A stretch of DNA of 64,000 nucleotides, taken from positions 558,001-622,000 of the forward strand of contig NZ_LSSW01000029.1 of assembly GCF_001567565.1 (NCBI RefSeq), read 5' to 3'. The DNA comes from Ectopseudomonas composti. GTDB taxonomy: Bacteria; Pseudomonadota; Gammaproteobacteria; Pseudomonadales; Pseudomonadaceae. This document shows, one piece after another, positions 49,387-58,535 of this stretch; positions within the stretch are counted from its first letter, which is position 1; every line of letters starts with the position of its first letter. Both the position numbers and the translations under genes were made by a program. The notes below the pieces were generated by a model. That model searched no databases. It was not told the origin of the DNA and saw only the letters and a program-made list of their open reading frames with translations.

Positions 49387-52023
49387 ATGGCGGAAATCGA
49401 TGCGCGTCTGCGTGAAGAAGTGCACCTGCTCGGCGATCTGCTCGGGCATACCATCAGCACCCAGCTGGGCGATGAGTTTCTCGACAAGATCGAGCGCATA
49501 CGCAAATCGGCCAAGGCCGGTCGTCGTGGTTCAGCCGCAGGTGCCGAGCAACTGACCAGCACCCTTGGCGATCTGGGCGACGATGAGCTGCTGCCGGTGG
49601 CGCGTGCCTTCAATCAGTTCCTCAACCTGGCCAACATCGCCGAACAGCAGCATCGCGTGCGTCGCCGCCGCGCGGATGAGCCCGAGCCCTTCGAGCTCCG
49701 TGTGCTCGACGAACTGCTCGAACGTCTGCTCGCTGCAGGGCAGAGCGCAGATGAGCTGGCGCGGCAACTGGGGCGCCTGGACATCGAGCTGGTGTTGACC
49801 GCTCACCCCACCGAAGTGGCGCGCCGTACGCTGATCCAGAAGTACGATGCCATCGCGGCGCAATTGACGGCACTGGATCACAGCGACCTGCTACCCACCG
49901 AGCGTGAAGCCATTGTCCAGCGCCTGCAGCGGTTGATCGCCGAAGCCTGGCACACCGAGGAAATCCGTCGTAGCCGGCCCAGCCCGGTGGATGAGGCCAA
50001 GTGGGGCTTCGCTGTCATCGAGCATTCGCTGTGGCAGGCGGTGCCGCAGTTTCTGCGTCGGGCCGACCGGAGTCTGCATGGTGCAACGGGGTTGCGCTTG
50101 CCGCTGGAGGCCGCGCCGATTCGCTTCGCCTCGTGGATGGGCGGCGACCGCGACGGCAACCCCAATGTCACCGCGCGGGTGACACGCGAGGTGTTGCTGC
50201 TGGCGCGCTGGATGGCGGCGGACCTGTATCTGCGTGATATCGACCAACTGGCCGCCGAGTTGTCCATGCAGCAGGCCAGTGACGAACTGCGCGCTCAGGT
50301 TGGCGACAGTGCCGAACCCTACCGCGCATTGCTCAAGCAACTGCGCGAGCGCCTGCGTGAAACGCGCAGTTGGGCGCAGCAGGCACTCAGTGCCGATGTG
50401 GCGCCGAGCGCCGCAGTGCTGCGTGACAACCATGATCTGCTGGCGCCGCTGCAGCTGTGCTACCAATCGCTGCATGCCTGCGGCATGGGCGTGATTGCCG
50501 ATGGCCCGCTGCTCGATTGCCTGCGCCGTGCGGCCACCTTCGGCCTGTTTCTGGTGCGTCTGGATGTTCGTCAGGACTCCAGCCGGCACGCGGCGGCGAT
50601 GTCGGAAATCACCGACTACCTGGGGCTCGGTCGCTACGCCGAATGGGATGAGCAAACGCGCCTGAGCTTCCTCCAGCGCGAACTGGAGAACCGCCGGCCG
50701 CTGCTGCCAGGCGACTATCGACCCTCGGCCGACACCGCCGAGGTGCTCGCCACCTGCCGTGAGGTGGCTGCCGCCCCAGCCGCTTCGCTAGGCTCCTACG
50801 TGATCTCCATGGCCGGTGCCGCCTCCGATGTGCTGGCCGTGCAACTGTTGCTGAAAGAAGCCGGGTTGCGCCGACCGATTCGAGTGGTGCCACTTTTCGA
50901 AACCCTGGCTGATCTCGACCACGCCGGGCCAGTGATCGACCAGCTGCTGGGCTTGCCCGGCTATCGTGCGCGCCTGCACGGCCCGCAGGAGGTGATGATC
51001 GGCTATTCCGATTCGGCCAAGGACGCCGGTACAACCGCAGCGGCCTGGGCGCAGTACCGCGCGCAGGAGGAGTTGGTGCGGCTGTGCCGTGAGCATCAGG
51101 TCGAGCTGCTGCTGTTCCACGGTCGCGGTGGCACCGTCGGCCGTGGCGGTGGCCCTGCGCATGCGGCCATCCTCTCGCAACCTCCTGGATCGGTCGCGGG
51201 GCGTTTCCGCACCACCGAGCAGGGCGAAATGATCCGCTTCAAGTTCGGTCTGCCGGATATCGCCGAGCAGAATCTCAACCTGTACCTGGCGGCAGTGCTG
51301 GAAGCCACGTTACTGCCGCCGCCGGCGCCGGAACCGAGCTGGCGCGCGATGATGGATCGTCTTGCCGATGTTGGCGTGAAGGCTTATCGCGGTGTGGTGC
51401 GCGAGCATCCGCAGTTCGTCGAGTACTTCCGCCAGGCCACGCCGGAGCAGGAGCTGGGGCGCTTGCCGCTGGGCAGTCGCCCGGCCAAGCGGCGTGAGGG
51501 TGGTGTGGAAAGCCTGCGGGCCATTCCATGGATCTTCGCCTGGACCCAGACGCGCCTGATGCTGCCGGCCTGGCTCGGCTGGGAGCAGGCGCTGGGGCAG
51601 GCGCTCAAAGGTGGGGATGCCGAGCTGCTCAAGCAGATGCGCGAGCAGTGGCCGTTCTTCCGCACGCGCATCGACATGCTGGAAATGGTGCTGACCAAGG
51701 CCGACGCCAGCATCGCTGCGCTGTATGACGAGCGTCTGGTCGAATCGGGGCTGCAACCGCTGGGTGCACAATTACGCGACCTATTGTCGCAGGCGTGCGC
51801 TGCCGTGCTGGAATTGACCGGCCAGACTCGACTGCTCGCACACAGTCCGGAGACCCTGGAATCGATCAGCGTACGCAACACCTATCTCGACCCGTTGCAC
51901 CTGCTGCAAGCCGAGCTGCTGGCGCGCTGCCGGCAACGCCAGCAGGCGCCGGAGAGCCCTCTGGAGCAGGCGCTGCTGGTCAGCGTGGCGGGTATCGCGG
52001 CGGGTCTTCGCAACACCGGCTGA
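49387..52023 (+). CDS. ppc: Phosphoenolpyruvate carboxylase
   Basis: 878 residues from ATG 49387 (ACAAGGAGTGCGAC upstream). It carboxylates PEP to oxaloacetate to refill the TCA cycle. Catalytic His in VLTAHPTEVARRT, phosphate-binding ASWMGGDRDGNPNVT, Lys in GYSDSAKDAGTTAAAW, Gly loop FHGRGGTVGRGGGPAH, and the C-terminal NTYLDPLHLLQAELL ending in RNTG, which is typical of the allosteric (aspartate-inhibited) bacterial enzyme. adk follows 223 nt downstream, the same order as in P. aeruginosa. Confidence 0.97.
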   Translation: MAEIDARLREEVHLLGDLLGHTISTQLGDEFLDKIERIRKSAKAGRRGSAAGAEQLTSTLGDLGDDELLPVARAFNQFLNLANIAEQQHRVRRRRADEPEPFELRVLDELLERLLAAGQSADELARQLGRLDIELVLTAHPTEVARRTLIQKYDAIAAQLTALDHSDLLPTEREAIVQRLQRLIAEAWHTEEIRRSRPSPVDEAKWGFAVIEHSLWQAVPQFLRRADRSLHGATGLRLPLEAAPIRFASWMGGDRDGNPNVTARVTREVLLLARWMAADLYLRDIDQLAAELSMQQASDELRAQVGDSAEPYRALLKQLRERLRETRSWAQQALSADVAPSAAVLRDNHDLLAPLQLCYQSLHACGMGVIADGPLLDCLRRAATFGLFLVRLDVRQDSSRHAAAMSEITDYLGLGRYAEWDEQTRLSFLQRELENRRPLLPGDYRPSADTAEVLATCREVAAAPAASLGSYVISMAGAASDVLAVQLLLKEAGLRRPIRVVPLFETLADLDHAGPVIDQLLGLPGYRARLHGPQEVMIGYSDSAKDAGTTAAAWAQYRAQEELVRLCREHQVELLLFHGRGGTVGRGGGPAHAAILSQPPGSVAGRFRTTEQGEMIRFKFGLPDIAEQNLNLYLAAVLEATLLPPPAPEPSWRAMMDRLADVGVKAYRGVVREHPQFVEYFRQATPEQELGRLPLGSRPAKRREGGVESLRAIPWIFAWTQTRLMLPAWLGWEQALGQALKGGDAELLKQMREQWPFFRTRIDMLEMVLTKADASIAALYDERLVESGLQPLGAQLRDLLSQACAAVLELTGQTRLLAHSPETLESISVRNTYLDPLHLLQAELLARCRQRQQAPESPLEQALLVSVAGIAAGLRNTG

Positions 52024-52246
52024 GCTCGCCAGTGCGCTGAAAAACAGGGAGCCAAGCGGCGCGTGATGCCAGGTCCAGGCCGCCAGGAGGAGGGTTTTTA
52101 TCCGACTTTTGGCGGCTTGTGCGCCTGGGGTGCGCTGTGTATCTTGATCAGCCTTTTGGCCGCTACAGCTGCCGCCTACCACTTAAGAGATTGGCCCCAC
52201 GAGGCGAGTCCGACCGATTACTACATAACTCTTGAGGAGCACATCG

Positions 52247-52894
52247 ATGCGCGTGATTCTGCTGGGAGCGCCCGGTGCCGGCAAAGGTACCCAGGCTCGC
52301 TACATCACCGAGAAATTCGGCATTCCGCAAATCTCCACTGGCGACATGCTGCGTGCTGCGGTCAAGGCTGGTACCGAGCTCGGTCTGAAGGCCAAGAGCG
52401 TGATGGACGCTGGCGGTCTGGTCTCCGACGACCTGATCATCAATCTGGTCAAGGAGCGTATCGCTCAAGCCGATTGCGCCAACGGTTTCTTGTTCGACGG
52501 TTTCCCGCGCACCATTCCCCAGGCTGAAGCCCTGCGTGATGCTGGCGTCGCTCTGGATCACGTGGTGGAAATCGCCGTGGACGACGAAGAAATCGTCAAG
52601 CGCCTGTCCGGTCGTCGCGTGCACCCGGCTTCCGGCCGCGTTTACCACACCGAGTACAACCCGCCGAAGGTCGCAGGCAAGGACGACATCAGCGGTGAAG
52701 AACTGGTCCAGCGTGAAGACGACAAGGAAGACACCGTGCGTCATCGCCTGTCCGTCTACCACTCGCAGACAAAGCCGCTGGTGGACTTCTACCAGAAGCT
52801 TTCCGCTGTTACCGGCACCCCGAAATACAGCCACATTCCGGGTGTAGGCAGCGTCGAGCAGATCACCGAGAAGACCCTGGCCGCACTGTCCTGA
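52247..52894 (+). CDS. adk: Adenylate kinase
   Basis: 215 residues from ATG 52247 (TTGAGGAGCAC upstream). P-loop GAPGAGKGTQA (about 7-17), NMP-binding region ISTGDMLRAAVKAGTELG, FLFDGFPRTIPQAEAL signature, and a long LID domain (about 122-160; GRRVHPASGRVYHTEYNPPK) without the zinc-binding Cys set. It interconverts ATP + AMP and 2 ADP. A strong terminator follows. Confidence 0.98.
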   Translation: MRVILLGAPGAGKGTQARYITEKFGIPQISTGDMLRAAVKAGTELGLKAKSVMDAGGLVSDDLIINLVKERIAQADCANGFLFDGFPRTIPQAEALRDAGVALDHVVEIAVDDEEIVKRLSGRRVHPASGRVYHTEYNPPKVAGKDDISGEELVQREDDKEDTVRHRLSVYHSQTKPLVDFYQKLSAVTGTPKYSHIPGVGSVEQITEKTLAALS

Positions 52895-52940
52895 GTCGAT
52901 CGGCATCACCCAGCGCCCTGCCTGGCAGTCGGCGCTCCCC

Positions 52941-52970
52941 ACAAAGGCCCGTTACGGGCCTTTGTCGTTT
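52941..52970 (+). terminator. Rho-independent terminator of adk
   Basis: ACAAAGGCCC GTTAC GGGCCTTTGT, a 10-bp perfect stem followed by CGTTT. Confidence 0.9.
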
Positions 52971-53115
52971 GTGCAGGCCGAATCGACCAGTTTCGGTCGA
53001 CATCGGGCATGAAGTCCTCGGCGAAGCACGCTAGCATCAGGCTGCTGTCTTCGGCTCACGTCGCCTCGTGGCAAGCGCGCGGCATGGGTCATCACCCAAG
53101 GAAAGAGGACATTCA

Positions 53116-53901
53116 ATGACCGAGAAATCAGCACATCGCCGCATCTGGCTGGGGCTGGCTGTTGCCCTGTTGAGCGCTCCCGCGGTGCAGGCGGCGGACA
53201 CTGCGTCTGCCAAGCCCGATTGCGCGGTGGCGGAATTCACCATGGGGCTGCGTTTTCAGCAGCAGTCCGCGGAAATCCAGGCGCTGCAGTTGCAGGCCTA
53301 CAACATCGCCACGGAGAGGCTGGACAAGGCCGTCGCGGCGGCCAAGGATCCATCGAAGCTGGCCATCGTCACTGACCTCGATGAAACCGTGATCGACAAC
53401 AGCGCCCTGTTGGCGCGCGATCTGGCCAACTGTCACCAGTACGACGCGTGGGACACCTGGCTGCCGTGGGAGCGTGACGGCACGCCCGAGCTGATCCCCG
53501 GCGCGAAGCAGTTTCTCGAGCATGCCGACAAGCTCGGCGTGACCATCCGCTACATCTCCGACCGTGCCGACGAGCAGAAGAAATACACCCTGGCCACCCT
53601 GAGCAAGCTGGGCCTGCCACAGGTATCGGAGCAGAGCGTGCTGTTGCTGGGGCCGCCCAAGGTCGAGCGCCGTGCCATCGTCAGTGCCGATCACCAGATC
53701 ATCATGTTGCTGGGCGATACGCTGCATGACTTCGACGCGCGTTTCCGCAAGACGCCGCTCGATGCGCAGCGCAAGACCGTTGCCGAAGAGTCGGGCAAGT
53801 GGGGCGTTGAGTGGATCGTGTTCCCCAATGCCGGCTATGGCACCTGGTCCAAGGCGCCGCTCAAAGGCTGGGATGCCGAGCCGGTGGTCGAACCCTGGTA
53901 A
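53116..53901 (+). CDS. Class C acid phosphatase / 5'-nucleotidase e(P4)-like, HAD superfamily
   Basis: 261 residues from ATG 53116 (AAGGAAAGAGGAC upstream). Signal peptide about 1-26 (IWLGLAVALLSAPAVQAAD); no lipobox Cys, unlike the Haemophilus e(P4) lipoprotein, so it is probably soluble in the periplasm. HAD motif I IVTDLDETVIDN, motif II YISDRADEQ, motif III/IV MLLGDTLHDF: the class C four-Asp arrangement. It removes phosphate from nucleoside monophosphates or other phosphoesters outside the cytoplasm. Its own terminator follows. Confidence 0.88.
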   Translation: MTEKSAHRRIWLGLAVALLSAPAVQAADTASAKPDCAVAEFTMGLRFQQQSAEIQALQLQAYNIATERLDKAVAAAKDPSKLAIVTDLDETVIDNSALLARDLANCHQYDAWDTWLPWERDGTPELIPGAKQFLEHADKLGVTIRYISDRADEQKKYTLATLSKLGLPQVSEQSVLLLGPPKVERRAIVSADHQIIMLLGDTLHDFDARFRKTPLDAQRKTVAEESGKWGVEWIVFPNAGYGTWSKAPLKGWDAEPVVEPW

Positions 53902-53971
53902 GGCCGCGCTGGTCCCCGTCGGTCGCTCGGCGCGAGCCGGGCACCGTCATGGCGCTGGAAAAAATGTTGTC

Positions 53972-54000
53972 GAGCCGGTCTAATGCCGGCTCTTTTTCTT
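53972..54000 (+). terminator. Terminator between acid phosphatase and tsaB genes
   Basis: GAGCCGG TCTAATG CCGGCTC followed by TTTTTCTT. Confidence 0.9.
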
Positions 54001-54016
54001 CAGCTGTCCGAATGCA

Positions 54017-54700
54017 ATGACCACTCTCCTGGCCCTCGATACCGCCACCGAAGCCTGCTCCGTCGCGCTGCTGCACGATGGTCGCGTGCTCAGCCATTAC
54101 GAAGTCGCCCCGCGCATGCATGCGCAGCGCCTGTTGCCGATGATTCAGCAACTGCTGGGGGAGGCGGGTATTGCCGCATCGGCGCTGGATGCCATCGCCT
54201 TCGGCCGTGGTCCGGGGGCATTCACTGGCGTGCGCATCGCCATTGGCGTGGTGCAGGGCCTGGCCTTTGCCCTGGAGCGGCCGGTGCTGCCGGTCTCCAA
54301 CCTGGCCGTGCTGGCCCAGCGTGCGCTGCGTGAGCAGGGCGCGACCCGGGTGGCCGCCGCCATCGACGCTCGTATGGACGAGGTTTACTGGGGCTGCTAT
54401 CGCGCCGAGGCCGGTGAGATGCGCCTGCTCGGTCAGGAGGCGGTGTTGCCGCCGGAACAGGCCGAGGCGCCGCGTGGTGCTGGCGAAGATTGGTTCGGTG
54501 CCGGTACGGGCTGGGGCACTTTCGCCGCGCGCATCGCGCTCAGGCCGACCAGCATGGATGGCAGCATGCTGCCGCATGCCGAAGACCTGCTGACCCTGGC
54601 CCGTTTTGCCTGGGCACGTGGCGAGGCGCTGCCGGCCGATCAGGCGCAGCCGGTGTACCTGCGTGACCAGGTCGCCACACCGAAAGCACCGCCGGCATGA
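54017..54700 (+). CDS. tsaB: tRNA threonylcarbamoyladenosine biosynthesis protein TsaB
   Basis: 227 residues. ASKHA-fold protein: LLALDTATEACSVALLHDGRV at the start, then PRMHAQRLLPMIQQLL and FGRGPGAFTGVRIAIGVVQGLA. With TsaD and TsaE it transfers the threonylcarbamoyl group to A37 of ANN-decoding tRNAs; TsaB itself is a scaffold that holds TsaD. No ribosome-binding site is obvious because the terminator of the previous gene ends 17 nt upstream. Confidence 0.95.
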   Translation: MTTLLALDTATEACSVALLHDGRVLSHYEVAPRMHAQRLLPMIQQLLGEAGIAASALDAIAFGRGPGAFTGVRIAIGVVQGLAFALERPVLPVSNLAVLAQRALREQGATRVAAAIDARMDEVYWGCYRAEAGEMRLLGQEAVLPPEQAEAPRGAGEDWFGAGTGWGTFAARIALRPTSMDGSMLPHAEDLLTLARFAWARGEALPADQAQPVYLRDQVATPKAPPA

Positions 54701-54813
54701 CAATTGGTCGGATGCCCGCGGCCAAGTTCCCTTCGGGATTTGCCAAGGGCGCAGCCCGCCGCTACATTGCCAGCACTGTCCCTTGTTCAGCCAGGCCCAC
54801 CGAGCAGCCCTAG

Positions 54814-55158
54814 ATGCGGATCGACGGTTACCTACCTTCCTACTCGCCAGATCGCGGCCCCCGTTCGGGGACTGCGGTCACGCCCTATCGTGAGGCGCAG
54901 CGGGAAGTCGAGGCTCAGCGTGAGCAGCCGGCCGCTCCGGCCAGCAGTCAGGGGCTGGAGCAGGCACCGCAGATTCGCCGTGTACAGGCCAGCAGCAGTA
55001 ATACCGACAGCCTGCCGGCCCGTTCGCAGGATCTCGGTTATCAGCAGCCCACGCTGAGCAACCGTGCTGCTCAGGCGTTGTCCAGCTACAGCACCACCGC
55101 CGCTTACGCCAGCGAGTACGATGCGCAGGAAGTGCTCGGGCTCGACCTCTACGCGTAA
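54814..55158 (+). CDS. Hypothetical protein, low-complexity Gln/Ser-rich
   Basis: 114 residues, starting MRIDGYLPSYSPDRGP. Mostly disordered in appearance (Gln, Ser, Ala and Pro rich) and ending AQEVLGLDLYA. Coding is supported by position in a conserved run after tsaB and by third-base GC bias; this small protein is a recurring tsaB neighbour in Pseudomonas as I recall. No domain recognised. Confidence 0.65.
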   Translation: MRIDGYLPSYSPDRGPRSGTAVTPYREAQREVEAQREQPAAPASSQGLEQAPQIRRVQASSSNTDSLPARSQDLGYQQPTLSNRAAQALSSYSTTAAYASEYDAQEVLGLDLYA

Positions 55159-55208
55159 CTTCGTGTCACGGCGTGCTTCACGCCCTCAGCCAGGCCCGCC
55201 ACTTGTCG

Positions 55209-56078
55209 ATGAGCGCTGCGCTTCCCTATTACCTTGGTTGTCCGTCCTGGAGCGAAGCTGCCTGGCGCGCCACCTTGTATCCGCAGAACACCCGGCCCAC
55301 CGAGTTTCTCAGCCGCTACACCGAAGTGTTCAATGCGGTGGAAGGCAACACCACGTTCTATGCCAGGCCCAGCGAGCAAACGGTGGCACGTTGGGTGCTG
55401 GCGATGCCGGCGCACTTTCGTTTCTGCGCCAAGTTGCCGCGAGATATCAGCCACAGCGAAGACCTCTGCCAGCAACTGGATGAGGTCACACGGTTTCGCC
55501 AGTTGCTGGCGCCGCTTGGCGAACGGGTGGCGCCGTACTGGTTGCAACTGCCCGCCAGCTTCGCACCATCGCGATTGGCGGAGCTGGCGGCGTTCATCGA
55601 ACAGTGGGGCGACTGGCCACTGGCGATCGAGGTGCGCCACCCGGAGTTCTTCGCCAAGGGCGATGCCGAGCGCGTGCTCAATCGCCTGCTGCACGAGCAT
55701 GGCATCGAGCGTATCTGCCTGGACTCGCGTGCGCTGTTCAGCTGCGACTCGCAGGAGCCCGCCGTGCTGCATGCGCAAGCCAAGAAGCCGCGCCTGCCGA
55801 CTCGGCCTGCCGCGTTCAGCCAGCGCCCGCAGTTGCGCTTCATCGGTCACCCCGAGTTGCTGGCCAACGACCCCTTCATGCTGCCCTGGCTGGACAAGGT
55901 CGCCGGCTGGATCGAGCAGGGCCTGCGCCCTTATGTATTCGCCCATACTTCGGACAACCGCCTGGCGCCGGAGCTGGCGCGACGCTTTCATGAGCAGCTG
56001 ATGCAGCGCCTGCCCGGCTTGCCCGAGCTGCCGGTGCTGCAGATCGAGCCGGAACTGGAGCAGTTGGGCTTACTCTGA
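55209..56078 (+). CDS. DUF72 (YecE) family protein
   Basis: 289 residues from ATG 55209; no strong Shine-Dalgarno, and the frame is open to 55173. Family landmarks: YYLGCPSWSEAAWRATLYP, LSRYTEVFNAVEGNTTFYARPSEQTVARW, FRFCAKLPRDISH, LPASFAPSRLAELAAFIEQWG and IEVRHPEFF. A TIM-barrel-like fold is known for DUF72 but no activity is established. The following gene begins 12 nt after the stop. Confidence 0.88.
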   Translation: MSAALPYYLGCPSWSEAAWRATLYPQNTRPTEFLSRYTEVFNAVEGNTTFYARPSEQTVARWVLAMPAHFRFCAKLPRDISHSEDLCQQLDEVTRFRQLLAPLGERVAPYWLQLPASFAPSRLAELAAFIEQWGDWPLAIEVRHPEFFAKGDAERVLNRLLHEHGIERICLDSRALFSCDSQEPAVLHAQAKKPRLPTRPAAFSQRPQLRFIGHPELLANDPFMLPWLDKVAGWIEQGLRPYVFAHTSDNRLAPELARRFHEQLMQRLPGLPELPVLQIEPELEQLGLL

Positions 56079-56090
56079 TGGAGCATGGAT

Positions 56091-56792
56091 ATGCTGATAC
56101 GGATAATCGGCCGGTTGCTGTTGCTCTCCCTGTTGTTGGGCGCAGCACTGCTGGTAGCGCTGTGGCGTGGCTGGCTGGACGTGGCCCCGCGTTTCAACCC
56201 CTGGGCGCCGCTGGACGTGCGAGAGACGCCGAACCTGCTGACCTCCTTCAAGCTCTGGCGCCTGAGCGATGACCGCGAGCTGTGCGATCGTGCCCTGGCG
56301 ACGTCCGGGCTGCGCTTCACCCGTCTGGCCGACAGCACGCCGCACCCGGGCTGCCCGGTAGAGAACGCCGTGCGCATCCAGGGCGCCAACGTCAGTCTGA
56401 GCAGCAGCTTCATGGCCACCTGTCCGCTGGCGGTGAGCTTCGCCCTGTTCGAACGACATGGCTTGCAGCCGGCTGCGCAGGCGGTGTTCGGTCAGCCAGT
56501 CAGTCGTGTCGAGCATGTCGGCAGCTTCGCCTGTCGCAGCATTGCCGGTAGCCAGCGGCCCAGCCAGCATTCCTATGCCAATGCACTGGATGTGGTCGGT
56601 TTCCGGCTGCGCGATGGCCAGCACATCAGCGTTCTGCGCGACTGGCCGGGGCAGGGCGACAAGGCGCACTTTCTGCGTCTGGTGCAGGAGGCGGCCTGTG
56701 ACAGTTTCAACGTCACTCTGGGGCCGGAGTACAACGCTGCCCACCGCGATCACTTTCACCTGGATATGGGCATGTGGCGGATGTGCCGTTAG
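56091..56792 (+). CDS. Extensin-like family protein (LAS-type metallopeptidase fold)
   Basis: 233 residues from ATG 56091 (GGAG seven nt upstream; ATG 56085 is an alternative). One N-terminal membrane anchor (about 5-24). The extensin-like C-terminal domain contains SQHSYANALDVVGF and the ending AAHRDHFHLDMG, whose His and Asp residues match the zinc site of LAS/D-Ala-D-Ala peptidase relatives, plus conserved Cys residues. It may act on peptidoglycan in the periplasm, but the family has no proven activity. Confidence 0.85.
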   Translation: MLIRIIGRLLLLSLLLGAALLVALWRGWLDVAPRFNPWAPLDVRETPNLLTSFKLWRLSDDRELCDRALATSGLRFTRLADSTPHPGCPVENAVRIQGANVSLSSSFMATCPLAVSFALFERHGLQPAAQAVFGQPVSRVEHVGSFACRSIAGSQRPSQHSYANALDVVGFRLRDGQHISVLRDWPGQGDKAHFLRLVQEAACDSFNVTLGPEYNAAHRDHFHLDMGMWRMCR

Positions 56793-56837
56793 TGGGGTAG
56801 GCCACCGATCAACTGTCGGTCGGCGGCTATACGTGGA

Positions 56838-56857
56838 GTGCGCCGTGCGCACCCTAC
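56838..56857. repeat. Degenerate palindromic end resembling the CCCTAC repeats
   Basis: GTGCGCCGTGCGCAC followed by CCTAC. The ...CACCCTAC end is shared with repeat copies A and B, but the matching GTAGGG arm is not clear on the other side. Confidence 0.4.
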
Positions 56858-56878
56858 CTGCATGCCGGCGTGGCGCGA

Positions 56879-57640
56879 CTAGCGTTTGGCCAACAGCAGG
56901 TCGGCCGCCTGTCCGCTGCGCCCATCGGCGAATTCGAAGCGGCCCAGCTGCGCGATCTGATCATATGCACCCAGGGCGATGCTGACATCGCGGGCGCTCA
57001 GGTCGATGGCGCTGACCCCGGCTTGGCCGAGCGTCTGCAGCTGCTGGCGGCCCTGTGCGTCGAAACGCAGCAGGCGCAGTTGGTCGAACACGGCGTCGGC
57101 CGCATCGATACGCCCGTCACCGTTGTCGTCGAAGCGTGTCAGTTCGGCGAAGCCATTGGCTGCGCCATGCTGATCACCGAACAGTTCGCGGCCATCGTCG
57201 ATGCGCCCGTTGCCGTTGCGGTCCAGCGCCAGCAGCGCATCGTCGCCGGTGGGTGCGCTGATCGCATCCAGGCGCCCGTCGGCATCCAGATCGAAGCGTA
57301 CGGGGCGGCTCAGGCCACTGGTGGAAAAGCCGTTGCCGGCCAGGTCCAGCACCAGCGGGTCGACCTGCTGCGGGGGCTGTGCGCTGCTGACGTTAAGCTC
57401 CAGGCTGCGTTGGTCGATCACGGTGACCGCTACGGCATTGCTGGTGACGGCCGGTGGCGCGGTCGTCTGCCGCAGCTCGCGGGCGATCTCTCCGGGCTTT
57501 TGCTCGTCCTCTATGCCCAGCGTGCGGCGCAGAATCTGATAATTGATGGAGTCGTGCGCCGCGCGGTCGAGCTCATCGTCCGGTGGGCGCGGGCTGGTGG
57601 CGGTGTTGCTTGGGCGTGGAGCGGAGAGGGCGTCGAACAT
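56879..57640 (-). CDS. EF-hand/dockerin-like calcium-binding protein
   Basis: 253 residues from ATG 57640. Three Ca2+-binding-loop patterns: DLDADGRLD, DRNGNGRIDDGRELF and DDNGDGRIDAAD, within a region (about 130-220) that reads VLDLAGNGFSTSG before them. This arrangement, a VLDLxGxG segment followed by D-x-N/D-G-D/N-G-R-I-D loops, is seen in C-terminal parts of secreted RTX-like proteins. Here it stands alone with no signal peptide visible. It is divergent from rsmJ. Role unknown; possibly a Ca2+-responsive or type I-secreted protein. Confidence 0.75.
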   Translation of the reverse strand: MFDALSAPRPSNTATSPRPPDDELDRAAHDSINYQILRRTLGIEDEQKPGEIARELRQTTAPPAVTSNAVAVTVIDQRSLELNVSSAQPPQQVDPLVLDLAGNGFSTSGLSRPVRFDLDADGRLDAISAPTGDDALLALDRNGNGRIDDGRELFGDQHGAANGFAELTRFDDNGDGRIDAADAVFDQLRLLRFDAQGRQQLQTLGQAGVSAIDLSARDVSIALGAYDQIAQLGRFEFADGRSGQAADLLLAKR

Positions 57641-57746
57641 GTTCACTCTCGATGCGGCTGTCGGCGGCCGGGTCTGGCAGAATGCCGCTTCTTCGATATC
57701 GGCCGCGTGGCCGGTGATTTGAGTGATTTTTGAGCAGAACGAGCCA

Positions 57747-58532
57747 ATGACCGACGAGCGGCACAACGCCAGCATCCGCATCCAAGCCTTGCATCCCCAG
57801 TACGCCGACGCAGCCGCCCGATGGGCGTCGCGTCTGGGCCTGACGCAGGAGGGGGAAACCGAGTTCGCCCTGCAACTAGGTGACGACGGGTTGCAACTGG
57901 TCGAGCTGGGCGACAAGGCGCCTGGCCCGGTCAGGGTGGATTTCGTCGAGGGCGCGGCGGCGCATCGACGCCAGTTCGGCGGTGGCAGCGGGCAGATGAT
58001 CGCCAAGGCGGTCGGCGTGCAGTCGGGCGTTCGCCCACGGATTCTCGATGCGACGGCGGGGCTGGGGCGCGATGCCTTCGTACTGGCCAGCCTGGGTTGC
58101 GAGATGACCCTGATCGAGCGCCAGCCGCTGGTGGCGGCGTTGCTGGAAGATGGTCTACAGCGTGCTGCGCTGAACCTCGACGTGGCGCCCATCGTCGCGC
58201 GCATGCGCCTGCTCACGGGTAACGCCATCGAGCTGATGAGCAACTGGCAGGGCGAGGCGCCGCAGGTGATCTACCTCGACCCGATGTTTCCGCATCGCGA
58301 CAAGAGCGCGCTGGTGAAGAAGGAAATGCGCCTGTTCCGGCCTTTCGTGGGCGATGACCTGGATGCGCCGGCGTTGCTCGAAGCCGCGTTGGCGCTGGCC
58401 AGCCACCGGGTCGTGGTCAAGCGTCCGCGCAAGGCACCGGCAATCGAAGGCAGCAAGCCGGGCTATGTGCTGGAAGGAAAGTCCAGCCGTTACGACATCT
58501 ACCCGAAGAAGAAGCTGGAAGCCGGCGCCTAG
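57747..58532 (+). CDS. rsmJ: 16S rRNA (guanine1516-N2)-methyltransferase RsmJ
   Basis: 261 residues from ATG 57747. SAM-binding motif I DATAGLGRDAFVLASLG, then LIERQPLVAALLEDGL, catalytic-region motif IYLDPMFPHRDKSALVKKEMR, and C-terminal RVVVKRPRKAPAI. Methylates G1516 of 16S rRNA. It converges with the TetR gene (3 nt between stops), the same neighbourhood as PA3680 in P. aeruginosa (from memory). Confidence 0.94.
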   Translation: MTDERHNASIRIQALHPQYADAAARWASRLGLTQEGETEFALQLGDDGLQLVELGDKAPGPVRVDFVEGAAAHRRQFGGGSGQMIAKAVGVQSGVRPRILDATAGLGRDAFVLASLGCEMTLIERQPLVAALLEDGLQRAALNLDVAPIVARMRLLTGNAIELMSNWQGEAPQVIYLDPMFPHRDKSALVKKEMRLFRPFVGDDLDAPALLEAALALASHRVVVKRPRKAPAIEGSKPGYVLEGKSSRYDIYPKKKLEAGA

Positions 58533-58535
58533 GGC

